A stretch of 64,000 nt of DNA from Chitinophagaceae bacterium (GCA_024508725.1 JANINS010000003.1:1426001-1490000), one strand, 5' to 3'. Numbered from the stretch's first letter, positions 37,899 to 47,013 are shown. Numbers and translations: made by a program. Notes: a model not told the origin generated them from the sequence alone.

Positions 37899-39836
37899 AT
37901 GAACAAAAGAGTTTTCTCACTTGCGATGCTGGCAGCAAGCTTACCTGCTATCGCACAACAGGACACCACAAAAAATTTAGATCCTGTTACAGTTACTGCA
38001 AACAAAATTGAACAGAAACAAAGTACTACCGGAAAGGTGGTAACGGTGATCACCAAAGAGCAACTGGAAAAAAGTTCGGGCAAAACAGTGTCACAGGTTT
38101 TGAATGAACAGGCTGGTTTGCTGATCAACGGTGCTTACAACAATTTAGGCAGTGTACAAACGGTGTACATGAGAGGAGCCTCTCCAGGAAGAGTATTGAT
38201 ATTGATGGATGGTGTGCCTGTGAATGATCCATCTTTTATCAACAATGAATACGATCTGAATTTCTTTTCGATCAATGAAGTGGAAAGAATTGAAGTTTGC
38301 CGTGGTGCCCAGTCAACATTATACGGAAGTGATGCCGTTGCAGGAGTGATAAACATCATCACCATCGATAAAGATGTGAAGAAACCTTTCAATGTAAAAG
38401 CAACAGCAGCTTATGGCAGCTTCAATACATTCAAAGGCAATGTGCAGTTCTATGGCAAGAAAAATAAGTTTACTTATAATCTAAGATATGCAAGACTGAG
38501 TACAGATGGTTTTTCATCAGCGTATGATAGTACCGGAACAAATAATTTTGATAAAGATGCATATAAAGGGAATGTAGTAAGTGCAAGTGCCCAGTACCAA
38601 TTTACTAATCAGGTTTCGGTGAGAGCTTTCAGCCAGTATAGCGGATATAAGTCTGATATTGATGCTTCAATTTTTAACGATGAGAAAGATTATTTTATCG
38701 ACAACAGTGCACATACATCTGGTGTAAGTTTCAATTATAAAGCTGATAAAGTAACGCTGACTGCCAATTACCAGTATGCAAATCTTAAAAGAACCTATCG
38801 GAATGATAGTAGCTGGGTAGATCCAAGACCTTTCACCACAATATTTGAAAACAATGCTTATAAAGGAAGAACACAGTTCTTTGAATTGTTTGCAAGTATC
38901 AACCTGGGAAGTGGTTTCACATTATTGCAGGGTGGAGATTATCGATATGGAATGATGAACAATGATTATTTGTCGATCAGTTCTTTTGGTCCATATGCAA
39001 CGAAGTTCAGGGATACTTCCGTTAGTCAGACTTCTATCTATGCATCGTTGATGTATGGCAGCAAAGACAAGAAATTCAATGCTGAATTGGGTGGAAGATT
39101 GAATGTGCATAGCCGTTACGGAAGCAATCATACATACACATTCAACCCAACATATAAAATCACAGAACATTACAGGATATTTGGAAGCATTGCCACAGGA
39201 TTTAAAGCTCCTTCTATTTACCAGGTATATGATCAAAGTGCCGGCAACCGGAGTTTGAAGCCTGAACAATCAACCAACTATGAACTTGGATTTAGTGAGC
39301 AGCATGAGAAAGTAAGAAGTCGACTGGTATATTTTTATCGAGAGATAAAGGACGGTGTTGATTTTAATTATGTCACTTTTAAGTATTTCAATTTTGTAAA
39401 GCAGATCGTGAGGGGTTTGGAGTATGAGATCAGTTATCAGCCAATAAAAGGTTTGAGTATTTCTGGTAATTACACATACATCTCTTCTCAGGAGAATACA
39501 CAAAGCAGGATTAATTTTAAAGATACCTCTTACACGTATCTTTTAAGAAGACCAAAGCACAACATCAACCTGAATATTGGTTTCCAGTTTACAGATAAGT
39601 TTTTTACCAGTGTAAATGGAAAGTATGTGAGCAGCAGGCAGGATGTTGGTGGATATCAAAAAGCTGATGTATATCTGAAGAGTTACTATGTTATGAGTGC
39701 TTATGCTGAGTACAAATTCAAGCACTTCAAATTTTTTGCAGATGCACAGAATGTTACTGACAATAAGTTTTTCGACATCAGGGGTTATAATGCAATGCCA
39801 TTCATGGTTACTGGTGGAGTAACATTTACATGGTGA
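37899..39836 (+). CDS. btuB: TonB-dependent vitamin B12 receptor (BtuB-like)
   Basis: A 645-residue outer-membrane receptor. I choose ATG 37899, which gives signal peptide MNKRVFSLAMLAASLPAIAQ; a TTG two codons upstream is not needed. A TonB-box-like DPVTVTA follows. The plug domain (about 35-150) shows VYMRGASPGRVLILMDGVPVND-like features, and the remainder is a 22-strand barrel ending in an aromatic residue (TFTW). Cobalamin as substrate is supported by the riboswitch directly upstream. It ends at a strong bidirectional terminator. Confidence 0.92.
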   Translation: MNKRVFSLAMLAASLPAIAQQDTTKNLDPVTVTANKIEQKQSTTGKVVTVITKEQLEKSSGKTVSQVLNEQAGLLINGAYNNLGSVQTVYMRGASPGRVLILMDGVPVNDPSFINNEYDLNFFSINEVERIEVCRGAQSTLYGSDAVAGVINIITIDKDVKKPFNVKATAAYGSFNTFKGNVQFYGKKNKFTYNLRYARLSTDGFSSAYDSTGTNNFDKDAYKGNVVSASAQYQFTNQVSVRAFSQYSGYKSDIDASIFNDEKDYFIDNSAHTSGVSFNYKADKVTLTANYQYANLKRTYRNDSSWVDPRPFTTIFENNAYKGRTQFFELFASINLGSGFTLLQGGDYRYGMMNNDYLSISSFGPYATKFRDTSVSQTSIYASLMYGSKDKKFNAELGGRLNVHSRYGSNHTYTFNPTYKITEHYRIFGSIATGFKAPSIYQVYDQSAGNRSLKPEQSTNYELGFSEQHEKVRSRLVYFYREIKDGVDFNYVTFKYFNFVKQIVRGLEYEISYQPIKGLSISGNYTYISSQENTQSRINFKDTSYTYLLRRPKHNINLNIGFQFTDKFFTSVNGKYVSSRQDVGGYQKADVYLKSYYVMSAYAEYKFKHFKFFADAQNVTDNKFFDIRGYNAMPFMVTGGVTFTW

Positions 39837-39872
39837 TCTTTCGCAGAAATTGCTGAAGATGCAAAAAGGTTT

Positions 39873-39898
39873 GATGGCACCGAAAGGTGCCATCTTTA
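39873..39898. terminator. Strong terminator between btuB and the carotenoid cluster
   Basis: GATGGCACC-GAAA-GGTGCCATC is a perfect 9-bp stem with a GAAA tetraloop, followed by TTTATT. It abuts the convergent crtY stop. Confidence 0.85.
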
Positions 39899-41035
39899 TT
39901 ATAAAATTTCCTGAATACCTGCTTTGATGAACGCTGTTGAAGTTAATGGTGTGATGATCTTTAGATCATCAGATAAAGTGCTTTCATTATCTAAGAATCT
40001 GAAGATCGTTTCAGGTAAATTGTTGGCGAAAATCTTCGAAAATATTTCTGCACCCTTTTGTGGATGATTACTCAATACATTTAGAAAAACAGAATCGTAA
40101 TAATGAAACTTCTTTGATGAAGAAAGTCTGATCTCTTCTTCTTTTGCCAATGATGCCGCAATTTGTTGAGACTGTTTTTGAATAAACTTAAATGCATAAC
40201 CAGAACTTGCTTTCACTTGTCCACCTGCTGTTCCAATGTTGATGATGCTGCCATTTCGTTTTTTGAACCGGGCATTGGTCATTGGAATGATCCCAAACTC
40301 TTCGTGCAATACTTTATAGCCAGTAATGTTTAATTGTTCTTGAATGTATTGTTGGAGTGCCGTATCATATTCTTCCTGTTTCAGTAAAGCTGGAGTGAAT
40401 AAAGTGTATTCTACTAAGGCTTCCGTTGCAGAAGTAGGCATCACATAAAAGAATGTTGCTCCATGTTGCTGGCTTGTTCTGAAATCCATCAACGTGGCTG
40501 TTGAAGGATCGAATGCTGACTGAGATGTTTTGATGACTGAACCTTTGAAGTGTTGCAGTAAAAGAAATTTCCCTTTTTCTTTTTTGATCGGTTCAAACAA
40601 AATGCTGTTGAATAAAAGATCGCAGGTTATCGTTTGATCTTTTAGTTGTACAAGTGCTTTATCATTTATGTTGTCAATAGATTGTACATCGTCGAAAATA
40701 ACATCAACATTACTGTGTTTTGCTATCTCCCGGAAGCAATGTTCATAGAAATCAATTCCCCTGATCATTTTATATTGATAAGGAGCAATGCTCATTTCTT
40801 TATCAAGTGATGATGAGTGGAAGTTTAGCTTGTTCCAACGATGATGAAGAATAGATTCAAAGAGGCCTGTTTCTTTTTCCCAGAAACACCAGGTTCGGTC
40901 ATTCGTATTCTTTTGTGTCTTATCAACGAGTAAGATGGATTTATTTTTTAGTTCAGGATATTGCAACATGTGCATAAGCAGGCTCAATCCAGAACACCCG
41001 GCACCGGTAATGATATAATTGTAGTGCGATCTCAA
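39899..41035 (-). CDS. crtY: Lycopene beta-cyclase (CrtY type)
   Basis: A 378-residue flavoprotein-like cyclase. It starts with a dinucleotide-binding fold (YIITGAGCSGLSLLMHML) and has the CrtY-type NDRTWCFWEKETG motif (about residues 46-58), MDFRTSQ and a NIGTAGGQVKASSGYAF stretch near 265-280. It converts lycopene to beta-carotene. Last gene of the carotenoid cluster, separated from crtZ by 120 nt that contain a dispersed repeat copy. The absence of a crtE gene means GGPP must come from elsewhere in the genome. Confidence 0.9.
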   Translation of the reverse strand: MRSHYNYIITGAGCSGLSLLMHMLQYPELKNKSILLVDKTQKNTNDRTWCFWEKETGLFESILHHRWNKLNFHSSSLDKEMSIAPYQYKMIRGIDFYEHCFREIAKHSNVDVIFDDVQSIDNINDKALVQLKDQTITCDLLFNSILFEPIKKEKGKFLLLQHFKGSVIKTSQSAFDPSTATLMDFRTSQQHGATFFYVMPTSATEALVEYTLFTPALLKQEEYDTALQQYIQEQLNITGYKVLHEEFGIIPMTNARFKKRNGSIINIGTAGGQVKASSGYAFKFIQKQSQQIAASLAKEEEIRLSSSKKFHYYDSVFLNVLSNHPQKGAEIFSKIFANNLPETIFRFLDNESTLSDDLKIITPLTSTAFIKAGIQEIL

Positions 41036-41120
41036 TTGGAGAAAGTGTTAGCCGAAGATAGTTCAGAACGTATCATGCTTGTAGCTCGATGCTGAGGATT
41101 TGTTGAATAGGATTGTTGCA

Positions 41121-41146
41121 GTACAAGTGTGCGACGCAAGTAAAGC
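41121..41146 (+). repeat. Dispersed intergenic repeat, core GTGCGACGCAAG (copy 6)
   Basis: GTACAAGTGTGCGACGCAAG followed by TAAAGCT, close to consensus. It lies between crtZ and crtY, about 16 nt beyond the crtZ stop codon, inside the cluster. Confidence 0.7.
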
Positions 41147-41155
41147 TCAATAGAG

Positions 41156-41647
41156 TTAATCAGCCGGCTCAACAACATTTCTTTTCATTGCTTCGTCTCT
41201 CCTGATCTTATCCCAATATTTTTTTGCAACGACCAACATCCCAAAGCTTTCACCTTCTTCTTTGTCGAGATGTTTGTGATGCATTTTATGAGCCCAGCGA
41301 ATGGCTCTTATATAACGATTATTGCTTCGGGTAAACCATTTAAAACGTTGATGGATGATCACTTCATGCACCATAAAATAGGCAAACCCATACAGCATGA
41401 TGCCAAAACCAATGCTCATTGACCAATAATTTTCATTGAGCTTTCCAAACAGGATGAGCAGGAAACTTGGAATGGCGAAAATGAGAAAGAATGCATCGTT
41501 CTTTTCGAAAAAGCCTGGTCCTTTTTTGTGATGATCTTCGTGCAGGTACCACAAAAATCCATGCATCACATACTTATGCGTAAGCCATGTGATGCCTTCC
41601 ATCAAAACAAAAACACCTAACGTAACCAATACATACCACCAGATCAT
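41156..41647 (-). CDS. crtZ: Beta-carotene hydroxylase (CrtZ, fatty-acid hydroxylase superfamily)
   Basis: A 163-residue membrane di-iron hydroxylase. Four membrane segments and the His clusters HKYVMHG, HEDHHKKG, HEVIIHQRF and HKMHHKH are visible, matching the fatty-acid hydroxylase superfamily. It hydroxylates beta-carotene to zeaxanthin, so the cluster's probable end product is zeaxanthin; no ketolase gene is present. It lies 12 nt after crtB. Start at ATG 41647. Confidence 0.92.
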   Translation of the reverse strand: MIWWYVLVTLGVFVLMEGITWLTHKYVMHGFLWYLHEDHHKKGPGFFEKNDAFFLIFAIPSFLLILFGKLNENYWSMSIGFGIMLYGFAYFMVHEVIIHQRFKWFTRSNNRYIRAIRWAHKMHHKHLDKEEGESFGMLVVAKKYWDKIRRDEAMKRNVVEPAD

Positions 41648-41659
41648 ACACTAAAATTA

Positions 41660-42502
41660 TCAGATTAAATTCAATTGGCTTCTCAAGCCTGCATTTGCCA
41701 CGATCAGCAGTTTATTATGATTGGGAATACGTACACGATTCTCTAATATTACTTTGGGTTGTAACTTTTTGATCTTCCTGAACAAAGCAAGATAATAACG
41801 GTAAGCAACATACACACCCAGCTTGGCTTTTAGCGGCAATAAAACAATGCCTTCATAAGCATGATCAAAGTCTTTTTGTATGTCGGCTTCTATTGCTGCT
41901 TTATCGTGATGTGCAAAGTTGTTGAAGTCGCAACCGGGAAAATACATTCTGCCGAGTTGCTGTGTATCGGCTTTAATATCACGCAGGAAATTTACTTTTT
42001 GAAAAGCAGCACCCAAACTTCTTGCAAAAGGTTTTAGTTTTTGGTATTGTGTTTCATCTCCTTCACAAAAAACTTTCAAACACATCAAGCCAACCACTTC
42101 GGCACTGCCGTAGATATAATCGTTGTAACCTTTCTGATCATAATTTTTTTGCTCAAGGTCCAGTTCCATGCTGTATAGAAATGCATCTATCAGGTCTTGA
42201 GTGATGTTATATCGATGAACGGTGATCTGGAAACTGTTAAGTATTGGGTTGAGGCTAATTCTTCTTTCGATGGCATCTTTCGTTGCTGATGCAAACTCAG
42301 CCAGCAAAGAGTGTTTGTCGTGCTGGTGAAATGTATCAACGATCTCATCAGCCAGACGAACGAAACCATAAATATTATGGATCGGCTGTCGCAGATCTTT
42401 ATGCAAAAGATTCACCGCTGATGAAAACGACGTGCTGTAAAGCCTGGTTGTGCTTTTGCTGCAACAACTGCTGAGTGTGTTAAAAAGCGCAATGTTTGTC
42501 AT
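41660..42502 (-). CDS. crtB: Phytoene synthase (CrtB)
   Basis: A 280-residue isoprenoid condensing enzyme. I start it at ATG 42502, 4 nt after the crtI stop; a longer frame begins inside crtI. The squalene/phytoene synthase motifs are visible: the first Asp-rich region VRLADEIVDTF (about residues 48-58) and the second, LRDIKADTQQLGRMYFP (about 173-189). It condenses two GGPP molecules to phytoene. Tight spacing to crtI and crtZ supports one operon. Confidence 0.93.
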   Translation of the reverse strand: MTNIALFNTLSSCCSKSTTRLYSTSFSSAVNLLHKDLRQPIHNIYGFVRLADEIVDTFHQHDKHSLLAEFASATKDAIERRISLNPILNSFQITVHRYNITQDLIDAFLYSMELDLEQKNYDQKGYNDYIYGSAEVVGLMCLKVFCEGDETQYQKLKPFARSLGAAFQKVNFLRDIKADTQQLGRMYFPGCDFNNFAHHDKAAIEADIQKDFDHAYEGIVLLPLKAKLGVYVAYRYYLALFRKIKKLQPKVILENRVRIPNHNKLLIVANAGLRSQLNLI

Positions 42503-42506
42503 ACGA

Positions 42507-43979
42507 TCAACTACCGAATTGTTGTACAATTTGTTTTGCAACCACCTCACCACTGATAAGGCTTGGTGGAACTCCTGGTCCGGGTACGGTTAATTGTCCT
42601 GTGAAAAAAAGATTACTCACCTTCTTACTCTTACACCGTGGTTTTAGAACAGCAGTTTGCATTAAAGTGTTCGCTAAACCATAAGCATTCCCTTTGTAAG
42701 AATTGTAATCATTTATAAAGTCTGATGTAGCATAAGACTTTTTATAAATGATCGAACTGGTTATCTCAACATTCAGCTTCTTTTCAAGCCGTGTAATGAT
42801 ACTATCAAAATACTTGTCCCTGATTTCTGTTGAATCATTTGTTAATCCAGAAGCAATAGGTATCAACAAGAAAATATTTTCAGAGCCGGAAGGAGCTGCT
42901 GTTTCATCTGTTGCAGAAGTTACACTCATGTAAAACAGTGGCTCTGTTGGCCATATTGGTTTTTCGTAAATCTCTTTTCCATGCAAATTGAAATCTGCAT
43001 CGAAGAATAAAGTATGATGCGGTGCGTTTGGTAATTTCTTATTCAATCCAACATAATACAATAAACAGCTGGGTGCCATTGTTCTGCTTTGCCAATATTG
43101 TTCTGAGTAACTTCGATGTTCAGGCGAAAGCAGTTTTTGTTCGATGTGATGATAATCTGCACCACCGATCACAACATCTGCTGAATAAGTTGTTTTGTTG
43201 GTTGTAACGGAAGATATCTTACCCAATTCAATATTGATCTTTTCTACCGGTTCGTTGAAATGAAACGTAACTCCTAATTCTTTAGCGAGACTATACATTG
43301 CTTCTACGATCTTGTACATACCACCTTTGGGATACCAGGTTCCGCCAACGATATCAGCGTAATTCATAAGGCTGTACAATGCCGGAATTTTAGATGGAAG
43401 TGCACCTAAGAACAATACGGGGAACTCCATCAATTCCTGCAGCAAGGGATGTTTAAAATATTTTGCTACATGCTTCTTCATCGAAGTGAATACATCCAGC
43501 TTTCCCAGCTTACTGATCACTTCCCAATCAATCAATTCTATTGCAGATAGCGAAGGTTTATGCACCAGTTTCTGCATTCCCACTGCATACTTATATGCAG
43601 CTTCTTCCAGGAATTTATCTAAACGTTCTCCACTTCCCGGCTCGAAGTGCTCAAAAAGTTTCTTTAACGAATCATAATTTGCCGGAACATCGATCACTGC
43701 ATCTTTTCCATAAACCCGGTATGACGGATCAAGCCGAACCAACTCGTAATAATCACTTGTCTTTTTACCAAACTGGGCGAAGAATCTTTCAAAAACATCC
43801 GGCATCCAATACCAGCTTGGACCCATATCAAACGTAAATCCATCAACTTTTAATTGTCTTGCTCTTCCACCAGGCTGCTCATTTTTTTCCAATACAGTAA
43901 CCTGCCACCCGGCTTTTGCCATAAAGCATGCAGCCGACATTCCTGCAAAACCACTACCTATTACAACTGCTTTCTTCAA
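42507..43979 (-). CDS. crtI: Phytoene desaturase (CrtI)
   Basis: A 490-residue FAD-dependent desaturase. It starts with the nucleotide-binding motif VIGSGFAGMSAACFMAKAG and ERNEQPGGRA-like glycine-rich residues. It ends with the conserved FFTGQLTVPGPGVPPSLISG (near 460-480), the C-terminal signature of CrtI. It introduces the conjugated double bonds of lycopene. First structural gene of the cluster, 5 nt after the sigma factor gene. Confidence 0.94.
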   Translation of the reverse strand: MKKAVVIGSGFAGMSAACFMAKAGWQVTVLEKNEQPGGRARQLKVDGFTFDMGPSWYWMPDVFERFFAQFGKKTSDYYELVRLDPSYRVYGKDAVIDVPANYDSLKKLFEHFEPGSGERLDKFLEEAAYKYAVGMQKLVHKPSLSAIELIDWEVISKLGKLDVFTSMKKHVAKYFKHPLLQELMEFPVLFLGALPSKIPALYSLMNYADIVGGTWYPKGGMYKIVEAMYSLAKELGVTFHFNEPVEKINIELGKISSVTTNKTTYSADVVIGGADYHHIEQKLLSPEHRSYSEQYWQSRTMAPSCLLYYVGLNKKLPNAPHHTLFFDADFNLHGKEIYEKPIWPTEPLFYMSVTSATDETAAPSGSENIFLLIPIASGLTNDSTEIRDKYFDSIITRLEKKLNVEITSSIIYKKSYATSDFINDYNSYKGNAYGLANTLMQTAVLKPRCKSKKVSNLFFTGQLTVPGPGVPPSLISGEVVAKQIVQQFGS

Positions 43980-43984
43980 TCAGT

Positions 43985-44479
43985 TTAGTTTCTCTGGATT
44001 TGTTTCTGTAATGTTTTACGGGCAAAGTGGATACGACTTTTGATCGTACCTAACGGCTCATTCAAAATCTTTGCGATCTCGTTGTACTTGTACCCCTCAA
44101 CATACAACAGAAAAGAGTTACGGAAGATAGGCGGTAAAAGATGAATTAAATTATCTATTTCTTTCTTTGCTAATTTCTTATAGGCTGAGTCTGTTGCATC
44201 AGTATCTATCTTGTACAGCAGTAAGCTTTCATCTCCAGATGCTGTAGGCTGACGTTTCTTTTTGCGATAATCGTTGATAAAAATATTTCGCATGATGGTG
44301 TACAGCCACGACTTCAAATTTGTACCGATCTGGTACTTATCAATGTTTGTAAGAGCCCTGTACACGGTTTCCTGGCAAAGGTCTTTCGCACTTTCTTTAT
44401 CCTGCGTTAGCGATACAGCAAACGGTTGAAGATATTGTGAGTGACTGACCAATAAAGCATTTAATTCGGCCGCAGACAT
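43985..44479 (-). CDS. ECF sigma factor of the carotenoid cluster
   Basis: A 164-residue sigma factor with sigma70 region 2 (about 10-80: KDLCQETVYRALTNIDKYQ, LKSWLYTIMRNIFINDYR) and region 4 (about 110-160: FLLYVEGYKYNEIAKILNEP, GTIKSRIHFARKTL). No anti-sigma gene is next to it. It starts the crt operon, 5 nt before crtI, and would activate its own cluster or other light-stress genes. A perfect inverted repeat covers its presumed promoter and reaches to its ATG, suggesting control by the adjacent CarH-like regulator. Confidence 0.88.
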   Translation of the reverse strand: MSAAELNALLVSHSQYLQPFAVSLTQDKESAKDLCQETVYRALTNIDKYQIGTNLKSWLYTIMRNIFINDYRKKKRQPTASGDESLLLYKIDTDATDSAYKKLAKKEIDNLIHLLPPIFRNSFLLYVEGYKYNEIAKILNEPLGTIKSRIHFARKTLQKQIQRN

Positions 44480-44514
44480 ATTGTTTAATTATTGATGCTG
44501 TAAAATTAAACAAT
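44480..44514. promoter_or_regulatory. Perfect inverted repeat over the sigma-factor promoter, candidate CarH operator
   Basis: Arms ATTGTTTAATT (44480-44490) and AATTAAACAAT (44504-44514) have a 13-nt spacer. On the minus strand TAATTTTA (44508-44501) resembles a -7 element and overlaps the right arm; the left arm touches the start codon. A bound repressor would block the crt operon. Confidence 0.55.
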
Positions 44515-44522
44515 AATTCTTC

Positions 44523-44563
44523 CATTCTGTTCAATGTTTGTACATTAAATTTTAAACAGAATG
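44523..44563. promoter_or_regulatory. Second inverted repeat near the carH stop
   Basis: Arms CATTCTGTT (44523-44531) and AACAGAATG (44555-44563) enclose a T/A-rich loop that also contains AATGT-ACA-like palindromic bases. It lies upstream of the sigma gene across the carH stop. Either an operator or a terminator stem. Confidence 0.4.
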
Positions 44564-45435
44564 CTATTTATCGAATTTAAAGCCTCTTGTATTGAGCGTA
44601 CAAAATGAAATCCCTGAGGTGGTATTTTGCTATAACGTTCTAATAATGAGCCAGATATTACTGCAGGAATTTTCGGAACCTTTAATGGAAGTTGGGTCAG
44701 GAATCTTTCCAGCGGAAACTTCTCTGAAGCAGAAGTAAGATGACAATAAAGACAGGAAATTCTGGTGCTGTTACAAATGGCAGCTATATCTTTCAACGGA
44801 ATATTTGCCCCAACATATAATATATTATGCCCATGTACTTTTAAAACATACTGCATGAAAAGTAAGCCGATCTCGTGCAATTCTCCTTCCGGAAGGAACA
44901 TTAATACTGATGGTTTCGAAATATCTGCAAGTGGTAGTTTATCAATTCCTAAAATGATCTTTTGCCGGATTATATTACTCACCAGGTGTTCCTGTGCAGG
45001 ATGAATATGGTTGGTTACCCACAACAAACCGATTCTTTCCAGGAATGGAAAAACGATCTGCATAATAGCCTTGTCAACATTGTATTCCCTTATATACTGG
45101 TTGAGCAGTTGCTCGAAGTTGTGCATGTCAAGATCAACCATACACTGTATAAGCTGGTTCACCTTATTCTCTTCCTGTGCCTGGGAAGTAGATAACGACA
45201 AGATCTTTTGCCGCATATCATCCTCGCTCATTTTATCAATGTGTGAGATCTTATAACCATACTTATTCAGCAAAGCAATATTCAGGATGAGTTTCAGGTG
45301 CTCATTATTATAATACCTGATATTGGTCTCAGTACGTTCTGGCTTGAGAAACGAATAGCGTTGTTCCCAAATTCGTATTGTATGAGCTTTGATGCCCGAA
45401 AGGTGCTCCAGGTCTTTAATGGTAAACTGGTTCAT
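44545..45435 (-). CDS. carH: MerR-family regulator with B12-binding domain (CarH-like photoreceptor)
   Basis: A 296-residue regulator. N-terminal MerR helix-turn-helix (about 3-70: TIKDLEHLSGIKAHTIRIWE, RYYNNEHL), then a helical domain with the W-x9-E-H signature (W139, E149, H150; LLWVTNHIHPAQEH), the spacing known from Thermus CarH. The cobalamin-binding fold has ELHEIG (H187 as the likely lower ligand; E in place of the usual D). In known CarH proteins adenosylcobalamin makes a tetramer that represses carotenoid genes in the dark, and light breaks it. Its position next to the ECF sigma and crt genes fits this. Function inferred from motifs and context. Confidence 0.9.
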   Translation of the reverse strand: MNQFTIKDLEHLSGIKAHTIRIWEQRYSFLKPERTETNIRYYNNEHLKLILNIALLNKYGYKISHIDKMSEDDMRQKILSLSTSQAQEENKVNQLIQCMVDLDMHNFEQLLNQYIREYNVDKAIMQIVFPFLERIGLLWVTNHIHPAQEHLVSNIIRQKIILGIDKLPLADISKPSVLMFLPEGELHEIGLLFMQYVLKVHGHNILYVGANIPLKDIAAICNSTRISCLYCHLTSASEKFPLERFLTQLPLKVPKIPAVISGSLLERYSKIPPQGFHFVRSIQEALNSINSILFKI

Positions 45436-45438
45436 ACT

Positions 45439-45450
45439 TTGTTTAACAAT
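45439..45450. promoter_or_regulatory. TTGTTTAACAA palindrome in the carH leader
   Basis: TTGTTTAACAA (palindromic about its central base) shares its half-site with the inverted repeat at 44480-44514. It lies between the presumed carH transcription start and its ATG and could mediate autoregulation. Confidence 0.4.
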
Positions 45451-45473
45451 TTCCGGCTAAAAAGGTTGAAAGT

Positions 45474-45481
45474 CAAATTTA
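45474..45481 (-). promoter_or_regulatory. carH promoter -7 element
   Basis: TAAATTTG on the minus strand fits TAnnTTTG, about 38 nt upstream of the carH ATG. It is divergent from the marC element. Confidence 0.45.
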
Positions 45482-45504
45482 CTATCTGTAAATTAATCGT
45501 TTGG

Positions 45505-45512
45505 TAAATTTG
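45505..45512 (+). promoter_or_regulatory. marC promoter -7 element
   Basis: TAAATTTG, followed by GCAT, 17 nt before the marC ATG. Confidence 0.5.
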
Positions 45513-45529
45513 CATAATATCAAAGATGT

Positions 45530-46114
45530 ATGAGTTTCAATGTTGATGATCTGCTTACGGTTACGTTCACTTTATTTGCTGTGATCGATGTGATCGGTTC
45601 GATTCCTCTTTTGGTTTCGCTGAAAGAGAAAATGGGAGGCATCAGGGCTTTGCCGGCAACATTGATTTCTGGTGCCTTAATGATCTTGTTTTTATACGGC
45701 GGAAAACCTTTCCTGGGAATGATGGGAGTGGATATTCGTTCATTCGCCGTTGGAGGTTCGATTGTGATCTTTTTATTGGGTTTGGAAATGGTATTGGGTC
45801 ATGAAATATTCAAACACGAGAAGAATATGAGGGCCGGAACATTGGTGCCAATTGCTTTTCCTATCATCGCAGGTTCAGGAACACTTACAACGGTAATGTC
45901 ATTAAAAGCTAACTACCAGGAAATGTATATCCTGCTGGGAATACTCATTAATCTTCTGTGTATTTACCTGGTGTTGATTTCATTGAAGTGGATACAGCGA
46001 TTTCTTGGCGAAGCTGGAATGATCGCCATTAGAAAATTCTTTGGTGTTATACTTATTGCGATAGCAGTGAAGATATTTGGCAGCAACCTCCAGGCTTTCG
46101 GAGGTGGTAATTAA
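45530..46114 (+). CDS. MarC family integral membrane protein
   Basis: A 194-residue protein with six predicted membrane helices in two related halves, typical of MarC (TFTLFAVIDVIGSIPLLVS at the start, TLVPIAFPIIAGSGTLTTVM in the middle). Despite the name, the family's role in multidrug resistance is not established; transport function is unknown. It is divergent from carH with overlapping control regions. Its stop overlaps the convergent gene's stop by 4 nt. Confidence 0.88.
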   Translation: MSFNVDDLLTVTFTLFAVIDVIGSIPLLVSLKEKMGGIRALPATLISGALMILFLYGGKPFLGMMGVDIRSFAVGGSIVIFLLGLEMVLGHEIFKHEKNMRAGTLVPIAFPIIAGSGTLTTVMSLKANYQEMYILLGILINLLCIYLVLISLKWIQRFLGEAGMIAIRKFFGVILIAIAVKIFGSNLQAFGGGN

Positions 46115-46875
46115 TCAAGATCGTATTGCTTTTGCAGGTAAGCAATAAGCCTTTCGGCAGTACCTCTTTGTTCAGCAATATTCAATGTATAACCTCTTAC
46201 CAAACCTGTAAACATGAGTAGTCTGTTACTGTAAGCAGTTAAGACGTCAGGGTTATCAGTGATAAATGTAAATGCTTTCTGAGTGGTATCCGGACGACGA
46301 AGTACTCGGCTCAGATCAAAAAGCTGGTAAGAGAATGTTGAGGCTTCTTTCCAACCTTCTTTTACAATGGAGAATTGCAGATCACAGGATTTTACCCTTG
46401 CATCATAGTTCATGATGCTGTCAGACACAGATTGCTTTCTGATCAATCGCATACCACCCGAATTTTTAAGCTGGCTCATTGTTCTATCGGTAAATACAAC
46501 CATTTCATAATTCAATGCCGCTTTGGTGTAGAGGCGATAGGCTTTTGCTAAAGAATCGGGATGAGTAGGATGACTATACAATAACCTGGTTAAGGTATCA
46601 AGACGATTCACCTGCAGTTTATTGTACTCGTATACACGATTGATCTTAGCCGTATCATCTTTCAGGTCACTGATCATGGATTCTATGAATTGCTCTTCAC
46701 GCTGGTGTTCGATGGTGTGTTCCAGGAAATACTCAGCCAGGAATCCACAGAACACGGCTAAGAATAACATGAAGAACTCAAAAAAATAATGGCGGAATTT
46801 CTTCCTTGGGGTGTGGGAATGATGATGAACTTCCATAGCTGCAGCAGTGTCGGATAAAATTGGTTTGCGTTTCAT
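46111..46875 (-). CDS. Single-pass membrane protein of unknown function
   Basis: A 254-residue protein. The start is His-rich (EVHHHSHTPRKKFRHYF), followed by one membrane helix (FFEFFMLFLAVFCGFLAEYF, about 31-50) and EHTIEHQREEQFIESM, then a long, mostly helical extracytoplasmic part. The membrane-helix neighbourhood resembles a common Bacteroidota group of uncharacterised proteins, but I cannot name a family with certainty. It is a single gene on the minus strand, and its upstream region carries a repeat copy. Confidence 0.7.
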   Translation of the reverse strand: MKRKPILSDTAAAMEVHHHSHTPRKKFRHYFFEFFMLFLAVFCGFLAEYFLEHTIEHQREEQFIESMISDLKDDTAKINRVYEYNKLQVNRLDTLTRLLYSHPTHPDSLAKAYRLYTKAALNYEMVVFTDRTMSQLKNSGGMRLIRKQSVSDSIMNYDARVKSCDLQFSIVKEGWKEASTFSYQLFDLSRVLRRPDTTQKAFTFITDNPDVLTAYSNRLLMFTGLVRGYTLNIAEQRGTAERLIAYLQKQYDLD

Positions 46876-47013
46876 TTACTTGCGGCTAAGCTAAAGAATA
46901 GCACAATAAAAGCAAACCTTTCAACGCATTTTGCTTTTATATAATGCGATCATTTCCATAAAAGTCGTGATCAGTAGTGAATGGTAAGTACAAGACTGCT
47001 TTGCAGCCTGGAT

